Shown in pieces: positions 57,936 through 64,000 of a stretch of 64,000 bases of DNA. The stretch is from Brenneria sp. hezel4-2-4 (lineage in GTDB: Bacteria > Pseudomonadota > Gammaproteobacteria > Enterobacterales > Enterobacteriaceae): assembly GCF_013155275.1 (NCBI RefSeq), contig NZ_JABJXS010000001.1, positions 186,001 to 250,000 on the forward strand. Direction: 5' to 3'. The notes under the pieces were generated by a model. That model was given only the letters and a program-made list of their open reading frames with translations. It ran no database searches and was not told the DNA's origin. Position 1 is the first letter of the stretch; every line of letters starts with the position of its first letter. Position numbers and translations under genes: made by a program.

Positions 57936-58118
57936 GTCGGTAAGCGATACCCGGGCCTAGCGTACCGAGGGGCCATTATGGGACACATCCTTGTGCCCCA
58001 CCCTGCGGGCCAGCATAAATGCTGTTTAAATTTGCTCCTGGCAAATTTGTCGGCGGCTTACGCCGCTACGGCCCCTCGCCACGCTCTCCCTAATAACAGG
58101 CGTTGTCAATGTCGGTAA
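57936..58118. repeat. Small inserted repeat with 8-bp direct repeats (copy 2)
   Basis: A 167-bp segment (57944-58110) lies between two copies of GTCGGTAA (57936-57943 and 58111-58118). Removing it and one copy restores a perfect hairpin, GGCGTCGGTAA-TGAT-TTACCGACGCC, apparently the tcyP terminator. The segment shares two blocks (27 and 61 bp) with the element at 39245-39668. This looks like an insertion with target duplication, although no terminal inverted repeats or transposase are seen. Confidence 0.75.
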
Positions 58119-58141
58119 TGATTTACCGACGCCTCTTACGA

Positions 58142-58609
58142 CTAATTCAATGCGCTATTCAGAAGAATGGCCGTGATTATCCCGGTGGCAGCGGCAATCA
58201 ACACGTAGTTGCCGTTAATATAAGCCCAGTGCTGCCCGGCAGGCGGTTCACGTAAGCCGCGGACGCGCCAGTCATTCACCCGATAATTATCGCCACGAAA
58301 ATGCTTGGGCGCCGCCTGGCCTTTTCTGAAATCATTGCCGTTCCACGCAAAGTGGTCCCGTTCGCGGAATTTGGCCGTATTACGCTGTTCACGTGAAGCG
58401 GACTTTACGCCATTTTTCCCTTTGTCGCTGTTGTGATGATCGTTGGAGACATTTCTTTGTTTACCGGTACGCTCACCGCCCTTTTGGTTGTCACCTTGTT
58501 GCCATTTCTGGTCTTGCGATCTATTTGGCCCTTCAGCAAAAGTGAGGGGTGAAAAAGAGCTGGTGATCAGAAATAACGACATCGCCAGTGCCAGTGTTTT
58601 TTTCGTCAT
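58142..58609 (-). CDS. RcnB-family periplasmic protein
   Basis: A 155-residue protein with a signal peptide (residues 1-25, ending TFA), a long hydrophilic middle part rich in Lys, Arg, Asn, Gln and Asp (about 28-95), and a conserved RcnB-type end: NDWRVRGLREPPAGQHWAYI followed by a hydrophobic C-terminus (ILIAAATGIITAILL-like). E. coli RcnB tunes nickel and cobalt levels; for this relative the role is not known. The ATG at 58609 follows GAGGAAA. Confidence 0.82.
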   Translation of the reverse strand: MTKKTLALAMSLFLITSSFSPLTFAEGPNRSQDQKWQQGDNQKGGERTGKQRNVSNDHHNSDKGKNGVKSASREQRNTAKFRERDHFAWNGNDFRKGQAAPKHFRGDNYRVNDWRVRGLREPPAGQHWAYINGNYVLIAAATGIITAILLNSALN

Positions 58610-58970
58610 TGCATTTTCCTCGACGCATGTACAGTCTTGTAAACCGGTTAGCAGCAATATCGGTTACAATCTCACGCGGGTGAAGATGGAATAATCTTAA
58701 TCCCCTGTCATCTGACAATGTTTTACCTAATCCAGGCAAATTCTTAACACTATCCATTAACACTATGCGCGCGTGCTTTTCTCCCCCGCTCATTCAGGGT
58801 GAGGCGCTTTGGGGACGCAAGGTCTACAACGATGTTTACAGATCATGCTGAAAGCCGCTGTTCTCTGATGAGAAAGCGTCTTCCAGCATGTTTTCAGATA
58901 TGAGAATGTAGATATAGCAGAAAGTCAGATAAGCCCATGCGCTACGTTATGATGTAGCTATTAATTTCAA
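58610..58970. other. 361-bp spacer between osmE and the RcnB-like gene
   Basis: No gene is supported. The main structure is an imperfect stem-loop at 58844-58890, with CATGCTG and CAGCATG as outer arms and further pairing of AAAGCCGCTGTTCTC with GAGAAAGCGTCTT. On the plus strand TTTT follows. It may end osmE transcription or be a small structured RNA; nothing else is clear. Confidence 0.45.
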
Positions 58971-59303
58971 TTACCGCTGCGGATTAGTGTCATAAGCCTG
59001 ACAGCTTTGGAAACCTTTGTTACGGACATGGCCGGTGTCGTCATAGCTGACAAAGTAATTCTGCGCCGTGCCGTCACGATTTTTCAGCAGATAATCGCTA
59101 CAGGTGCCTGTCGCGTTCACCAGACGTCTTTCCATGCCTCCCGAACCAGCAATCTGAAGAACCTGCTGCTTCGTCATCCCGACCTTAACGTCTTTCACCA
59201 CCGGTTCATTGACATAACTCTCAGCTTTGTTATAAGTCGAACACCCAGAAAGAAAGACTGCTCCTGCCGCCGCAATACACAACATTAGTCGATTATTTTT
59301 CAT
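58971..59303 (-). CDS. osmE: Osmotically inducible lipoprotein OsmE
   Basis: A 110-residue lipoprotein with signal peptide and lipobox FLSGC (Cys at residue 21), then STYNKAESYV and a BamE/SmpA-like fold with VGMTKQQVLQIAG (about residues 42-54). In E. coli it is induced by high osmolarity and in stationary phase through sigma S; the function is unknown. It is divergent from nadE, as in E. coli. Confidence 0.93.
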   Translation of the reverse strand: MKNNRLMLCIAAAGAVFLSGCSTYNKAESYVNEPVVKDVKVGMTKQQVLQIAGSGGMERRLVNATGTCSDYLLKNRDGTAQNYFVSYDDTGHVRNKGFQSCQAYDTNPQR

Positions 59304-59532
59304 TGCATTACCTCATGTGAATGGGTCATAGATAAGGCTAGATGGCAAACGGCGTTTTTTCAAATTATAACCCTACCTATAACAAAATTAGATAAGCGCC
59401 CGGAACGGCTTCATCCATAGGTAAAACAACTGACTGCGTGCTTGTTCTTTTTCTTCATGCCAATTAGCTTTACACTCTGGTAATTGGGATAATTATTTCG
59501 CAGGATCAATAAGTTCAGAAGGGGGGGAGATT

Positions 59533-60357
59533 ATGTCATTACAGCAGGAGATTATCACTGCGCTGGGGGTGAAAAGCGCCATCGACCCGGTGAAAGAAAT
59601 CCGCGTTAGCGTTGATTTTTTAAAGAATTATCTGAATGCTCACCCGTTTGTGAAATCTCTGGTACTGGGGATCAGCGGTGGTCAGGATTCGACGCTGACC
59701 GGCAAACTCTGCCAAACGGCAATTACCGAGATGCGTAATGAAACCAGCGATGACAGCTACCAATTTATCGCCGTCCGTCTGCCTTATGGCGTTCAGGCCG
59801 ATGAAGCCGACTGCCAGGACGCCATCGCTTTTATTCAACCAGACAGAGTGCTGACGGTTAATATCAAACCGGCGGTGGAAGCCAGCGAAGCCACGCTGAA
59901 AGCGATTGGCATCGAGCTTTCCGACTTTGTTAAAGGTAACGAAAAAGCCCGCGAGCGGATGAAAGCCCAGTACAGCATCGCCGGCATGAATGCCGGACTG
60001 GTGGTAGGAACCGATCATGCGGCTGAAGCCGTGACCGGCTTTTTCACCAAATACGGCGACGGCGGAACAGATATCAACCCGATATTCCGTCTGAATAAAC
60101 GTCAGGGGAAAGCGCTGCTGCGGGAACTGGGCTGCCCTGCTCATCTTTATACCAAGGCGCCGACGGCCGATTTGGAAGAAGACCGCCCGTCGCTGCCCGA
60201 TGAAGTCGCGCTGGGCGTGACTTATGAAAAGATTGATGATTATCTCGAAGGGAAGCAAATTGGTGCGCAAGACGCCGCCATCATTGAAAACTGGTATCGT
60301 AAAACCGAGCATAAACGTCGGCCGCCGGTTACCGTTTTCGACGATTTCTGGCGTTAA
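59533..60357 (+). CDS. nadE: NH3-dependent NAD+ synthetase
   Basis: A 274-residue enzyme that amidates deamido-NAD to NAD with ammonia and ATP. The PP-loop motif [15 protein letters not shown] is at residues 46-60, and [20 protein letters not shown] near 157. No glutaminase domain is present, as expected for the ammonia-dependent type. A strong ribosome binding site, AAGGGGGGGAG, lies six bases before the ATG. Confidence 0.97.
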   Translation: MSLQQEIITALGVKSAIDPVKEIRVSVDFLKNYLNAHPFVKSLVLGISGGQDSTLTGKLCQTAITEMRNETSDDSYQFIAVRLPYGVQADEADCQDAIAFIQPDRVLTVNIKPAVEASEATLKAIGIELSDFVKGNEKARERMKAQYSIAGMNAGLVVGTDHAAEAVTGFFTKYGDGGTDINPIFRLNKRQGKALLRELGCPAHLYTKAPTADLEEDRPSLPDEVALGVTYEKIDDYLEGKQIGAQDAAIIENWYRKTEHKRRPPVTVFDDFWR

Positions 60358-60375
60358 TCCTTCAGTTTTGCGTAG

Positions 60376-60405
60376 AACGGATGCAGGCAACGGCATCCGT
60401 TTTTA
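60376..60405 (+). terminator. nadE terminator
   Basis: AACGGATGC (60376-60384) pairs with GCATCCGTT (60393-60401), followed by four more Ts. Confidence 0.9.
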
Positions 60406-60443
60406 TTATTTCCGCTTCCTATACCTAAGTCAGATACAACATC

Positions 60444-61337
60444 ATGATCTTGACGCCGCAACGCGCCACACTCGCTGGTTTGCTGGCTATTGTTCTGTGG
60501 AGCACCTCCGTCGGGCTGATCCGCAGCCTGACCGAATCACTCGGCACCTTTGGCGGGGCCGCGATGATTTACAGCACCAGCACGCTCTGTCTGTTGCTGT
60601 TTTATGGTGTTCCCAAAATAACAACGCTGCCCAAAGTCTATCTTCTGGCCGGGGGAACGCTCTTTATCTGCTATGAAATTTTTCTGTCCGTCTCTATCGG
60701 ACTTGCCAATACCCGTTTACAGGCCATGGAACTCGGCATGATTAACTATTTGTGGCCCAGCCTGACCATCCTGTTCTCCATCTTTATCAACCAGCAAAAA
60801 AGCCGCGTCCTGCTTTGGGCGGGGCTGGCTCTTTCACTATCCGGTATCGTCTGGATTATGCAGGGGGAAGGCGAATGGTCTCCGCGCATGCTGTGGCAAA
60901 ACATCCTCACCAATCCGCTGGCTTACGGGCTGGCCTTCTCGGCGGCCATCGCCTGGGCGCTGTATTGCAATATCGCCAAACGTTTCGGCCGCGGGGAAAG
61001 CGGCGTGTTATTCTTTTTCCTCATCACCGCCGTCGTACTATGGCTGCAATATGCGTTCAGCGCGGAGAACGCCCTGAGCTTCACCATCACCAACGCCATT
61101 GAACTGATCTTCATGGGCGTCTCCACCGCCGTCGCCTACTCCGCGTGGGACACCGGCATTCAGCACGGTAATCTGACGTTGCTGGCTACCGCCTCTTATT
61201 TTACCCCGGTGATTTCAACGCTGCTGGCCGCACTGTGGCTGAGCATCACCCCTTCGTTCTCTTTCTGGCAGGGCGTCATCATGGTGACGCTGGGATCATT
61301 GCTGTGCTGGTTTACTACCCGTCAGAATCGCAGATAA
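60444..61337 (+). CDS. yddG: Aromatic amino acid exporter YddG (DMT family)
   Basis: A 297-residue drug/metabolite transporter with ten hydrophobic segments in two EamA repeats. It follows E. coli YddG (LAIVLWSTSVGLIR, AMELGMINYLWPSLTILFS, SFSFWQGVIMVTLGSLLCW). E. coli YddG exports aromatic amino acids and also moves some drugs. Start ATG at 60444. Here it is beside nadE rather than at its E. coli place. Confidence 0.88.
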   Translation: MILTPQRATLAGLLAIVLWSTSVGLIRSLTESLGTFGGAAMIYSTSTLCLLLFYGVPKITTLPKVYLLAGGTLFICYEIFLSVSIGLANTRLQAMELGMINYLWPSLTILFSIFINQQKSRVLLWAGLALSLSGIVWIMQGEGEWSPRMLWQNILTNPLAYGLAFSAAIAWALYCNIAKRFGRGESGVLFFFLITAVVLWLQYAFSAENALSFTITNAIELIFMGVSTAVAYSAWDTGIQHGNLTLLATASYFTPVISTLLAALWLSITPSFSFWQGVIMVTLGSLLCWFTTRQNRR

Positions 61338-61399
61338 GCTGTTAAATCGATTTCACCGCCCTTGGATCACCTCATCCACGCTGCAATCCCCATAAAGGA

Positions 61400-61423
61400 A
61401 AAAGGCCGCTTGCGCGGCCTTTT
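61400..61423. terminator. Bidirectional terminator between yddG and ihfA
   Basis: AAAAGGCCGC (61400-61409), loop TTGC, GCGGCCTTTT (61414-61423): a perfect 10-bp stem with A and T tails that works in both directions. Confidence 0.92.
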
Positions 61424-61435
61424 GAGTTATCACTT

Positions 61436-61732
61436 TTACTCTTTGGGAGAGGCGTTCTCTACCCTGCTTTTTAACTTTTGCCCCGGACGGAACGTGACCA
61501 CACGGCGCGCCGTAATCGGAATATCTTCGCCAGTTTTTGGGTTACGTCCCGGACGTTGGTTCTTGTCTCGCAAATCAAAATTGCCAAAACCCGACAGTTT
61601 GACCTGCTCGCCATTTTCCAAAGCGCGACGAACTTCTTCAAAAAACAGCTCGACTAGCTCTTTGGCATCCCGTTTGCTCAGCCCGAGCTTCTCAAACAGG
61701 TATTCTGACATTTCAGCTTTAGTAAGCGCCAT
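61436..61732 (-). CDS. ihfA: Integration host factor subunit alpha
   Basis: A 98-residue DNA-bending protein that pairs with IhfB and shapes promoters, replication and recombination sites. The HU/IHF signature [21 protein letters not shown] (in two parts: [10 protein letters not shown] and [10 protein letters not shown], about residues 48-68) includes the Pro that intercalates DNA. It begins four bases after the pheT stop, as in E. coli, and is co-transcribed with it. Confidence 0.97.
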   Translation of the reverse strand: MALTKAEMSEYLFEKLGLSKRDAKELVELFFEEVRRALENGEQVKLSGFGNFDLRDKNQRPGRNPKTGEDIPITARRVVTFRPGQKLKSRVENASPKE

Positions 61733-61736
61733 AGGT

Positions 61737-64000
61737 TCAATCCCTCAAGGATGCTTGGAATCGCTGTTTTAATGCTGCTACACATTGCGCAACGGTAGCG
61801 GCAATTTCCTCTTCTGCCAGTGTACGAGAGGTATCTTGCAAGATCAGGCTGATAGCCAGGCTCTTATACCCTTCCGCTACGCCCTTACCTCGGTACACGT
61901 CGAATAAGTTTACGCCAACTAACTGATTTGCGCCAACTTTCTTACACTCGGCTATAATATCACCAGCGGGAACGTTTTCAGCCACTACCACAGCGATATC
62001 ACGGCGGTTCGCGGGGAAGCGAGAAATGTTGCTCGCATCAGGCAGCACGCGGTCTGCGACCTTATTCCACAGCAGTTCAAATACCACGGTGCGGCCATTC
62101 AAATCCAGCTTACGTTCCAGTTCCGGGTGGATAACCCCAATAAATCCAATGCGTTCCCCGCACAGATAAATAGCAGCACTTTGCCCCGGATGCAATGCCG
62201 GATTACCTTCCGCTCTGAACTCAACGGCGGATAATTTACCCGTCAATGCCAGTATCGCTTCCAAATCGCCTTTTAAATCATAGAAGTCAACCGCCTGACG
62301 CGCCAGATCCCAATGCTCTTCATAACGACTGCCGGTAATAACCCCCGCCAGCATCACATCCTGACGAATGCCCAGATCGGCGCCGCTATCCGGTACAAAG
62401 CGCAATCCGCTTTCAAACAGGCGCAGGCGGCTTTGCTGGCGGTTCTGGTTATAGACCACCGCGCTCAGCAGGCCGCTCCACAGCGACAGACGCATCGCCG
62501 ACATCTCCGCGGAGATCGGGCTGGGCAGCATTAATGCCTCTTCACCGGGATGGACAAGCGCCTGAATTTTAGGATCGACAAAACTGTAAGTAATTGCTTC
62601 CTGATAGCCGCGATCGACCAATAGCGTCTTCACGCGCTTCAGCGGAAGAGAAGCCTCGCGATGAGACGTCATCGTCAACGGCGCCTGAGTGGCGATATTG
62701 GGGATATTGTTATAGCCATACAGACGGGCAACTTCTTCCACCAGATCTTCTTCGATTTCCATATCGAAACGCCAACTTGGCGCGGTGGCCTGCCATCCAG
62801 CATCGGTCTTTGTTACCTTGCAGCCGAGGCGGCGTAAAATATCATCGACCTGATCGTCGGCAATATGATGACCGAGTAAACGATCGAGTTTTTCACGGCG
62901 CAGCGTAATGGTCGCCCGCGCCGGTAAATCCGCCTCGCTGGTTACATTCACCACCGGGCCGGCGCTGCCGCCGCAAATATCGATCAACAGAGCGGTCGCC
63001 CGCTCCATCGCCTTAAACTGCAAAGCCGGATCGACGCCGCGCTCATAGCGATGAGAAGCATCGGTATGCAAACCGTAGCGACGCGCACGTCCGGTAATCG
63101 ACAGCGGATTAAAGTAAGCACACTCCAGCAAAACATTCCGCGTCTCTTCATTAACGCCTGAATGCTCGCCGCCAAAAATCCCGCCCAACGCCAGCGCTTT
63201 TTGTTTATCCGCGATCACCAGCGTATCGGTGTTCAGCGTCACTTCATTGCCGTCCAGCAGCGTCAACGTTTCGTTATCCTGCGCCATGCGGACCACAATC
63301 CCGCCTTCCAGACGGTCGAGATCAAACGCATGCATCGGCTGACCGAGTTCCAGCAACACATAGTTGGTGACATCCACAACCGGATCGATAGCGCGAATGC
63401 CGCAGCGGCGCAGTTTTTCACGCATCCACAGCGGCGTAGCGGCTTTGACATTGATGTCTTTGACCACCCGCCCCAGATAACGCGGGCAAGCCTGCGAGGC
63501 TTCAACCTGAATCGGGAACCTATCCTCAATGGTGGCCGCGACGGGCTGAATATCAGGCTCTGTCAGCGGTAATTGGTTCAGCACGGCCACATCGCGGGCA
63601 ACGCCGATGATGCCCAGACAATCGGCGCGGTTCGGCGTGACGCTGATATCAATGGCGTTGTCGTCCAGTTGCAGGTACTGACGAATATCCGTCCCGATCG
63701 GCGCATCCAGCGGCAGTTCGATGATGCCGTTATGATCGTCGGAAATACCCAGTTCAGAGAATGAACACAGCATCCCTTCGGACGGCTCGCCACGCAGTTT
63801 GGCGGCTTTGATTTTGAAATCGCCAGGCAATACCGCGCCGATGGTCGCCACCGCCACTTTTAGCCCCTGCCGACAGTTCGGCGCGCCGCACACGATGTCC
63901 AGCAGGCGCTCGCCGCCCACGTTGACTTTCGTTACGCGCAATTTATCGGCGTTCGGGTGTTGTCCGCACTCGACCACTTCGCCGACCACCACGCCGTGGA
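61737..64000 (-). CDS. pheT: Phenylalanyl-tRNA synthetase beta subunit, 5' end outside window
   Basis: The C-terminal 754 residues or so of PheT, cut by the right edge; about 40 N-terminal residues are missing (the E. coli protein has 795). It charges tRNA-Phe together with PheS. The EMAP-like tRNA-binding domain starts at the edge ([20 protein letters not shown]), followed by the B3/B4 editing domain, B5 domain, core and the C-terminal anticodon-binding domain ([13 protein letters not shown]). A GTG near 63992 is an internal codon, not the start. Confidence 0.97.
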   Translation of the reverse strand, partial: HGVVVGEVVECGQHPNADKLRVTKVNVGGERLLDIVCGAPNCRQGLKVAVATIGAVLPGDFKIKAAKLRGEPSEGMLCSFSELGISDDHNGIIELPLDAPIGTDIRQYLQLDDNAIDISVTPNRADCLGIIGVARDVAVLNQLPLTEPDIQPVAATIEDRFPIQVEASQACPRYLGRVVKDINVKAATPLWMREKLRRCGIRAIDPVVDVTNYVLLELGQPMHAFDLDRLEGGIVVRMAQDNETLTLLDGNEVTLNTDTLVIADKQKALALGGIFGGEHSGVNEETRNVLLECAYFNPLSITGRARRYGLHTDASHRYERGVDPALQFKAMERATALLIDICGGSAGPVVNVTSEADLPARATITLRREKLDRLLGHHIADDQVDDILRRLGCKVTKTDAGWQATAPSWRFDMEIEEDLVEEVARLYGYNNIPNIATQAPLTMTSHREASLPLKRVKTLLVDRGYQEAITYSFVDPKIQALVHPGEEALMLPSPISAEMSAMRLSLWSGLLSAVVYNQNRQQSRLRLFESGLRFVPDSGADLGIRQDVMLAGVITGSRYEEHWDLARQAVDFYDLKGDLEAILALTGKLSAVEFRAEGNPALHPGQSAAIYLCGERIGFIGVIHPELERKLDLNGRTVVFELLWNKVADRVLPDASNISRFPANRRDIAVVVAENVPAGDIIAECKKVGANQLVGVNLFDVYRGKGVAEGYKSLAISLILQDTSRTLAEEEIAATVAQCVAALKQRFQASLRD

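Noticed and set aside
59620-60396. 258-codon open frame antisense to nadE
   Set aside because: nadE is certain by its ATP-binding motif and length; the opposite frame has no recognisable protein.

Overview
The window is one chromosomal stretch of a gamma-proteobacterium of the order Enterobacterales, most likely family Pectobacteriaceae (Brenneria, Pectobacterium, Dickeya, Lonsdalea group). Most proteins resemble their Escherichia coli counterparts closely. In addition there is a complete oligogalacturonide uptake and catabolism cluster (kdgF, kduD, pelW, togMNAB, kdgM), typical of pectinolytic soft-rot and tree-canker bacteria. The family is an inference from gene content; genus and species cannot be fixed here. 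Both window edges cut genes: sppA at the left and pheT at the right.

Layout. 1-16 kb: sppA (3' part), pncA, yeaC, msrB, gapA, yeaD, yeaE, mipA, yeaG-yeaH, a Bcr/CflA-type exporter, dadA, ycgB, fadR and dsbB. 16-24 kb: ycgN, ycgM, ycgL, the minCDE division-site operon, rnd and fadD. 24-34 kb: yeaY, tsaB, yoaA, yoaB, yoaH, pabB, nudL, sdaA and yoaE. 34-40 kb: manXYZ, yobD, mntP with its Mn riboswitch, rlmA, a repeat-rich spacer, and cspC with the small gene yobF. 40-47 kb: an accessory-looking segment with a predicted small membrane protein, a short leader ORF translationally chained to sitABCD (Mn/Fe uptake), a cloverleaf-like repeat, yniA, yniB and hxpB. 47-56 kb: the pectin catabolism cluster with predicted KdgR and CRP sites. 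56-64 kb: tcyP, a small inserted repeat, an RcnB-like protein, osmE, nadE, yddG, ihfA and pheT.

How the genes work together. KdgM lets oligogalacturonides cross the outer membrane, TogMNAB carries them across the inner membrane, PelW cleaves them in the cytoplasm, KdgF linearises the unsaturated monomer and KduD makes 2-keto-3-deoxygluconate. Manganese homeostasis is represented on both sides: export (mntP) and import (sitABCD) lie about 2.5 kb apart. Fatty acid control (fadR) and activation (fadD) are both present, with a candidate FadR operator before fadD.

Most of the window is ordinary core genome. The less ordinary content is between the genes. Two spacers hold related repeat elements whose hairpins change in a compensatory way between copies; one copy looks like a 167-bp insertion flanked by an 8-bp direct repeat. 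A cloverleaf-like inverted repeat lies downstream of sitD. Two small ORFs (37 and 47 codons of protein) with good ribosome binding sites sit in the divergent region before sitA. I found no CRISPR array, tRNA, rRNA, prophage, intact insertion sequence or defence system.
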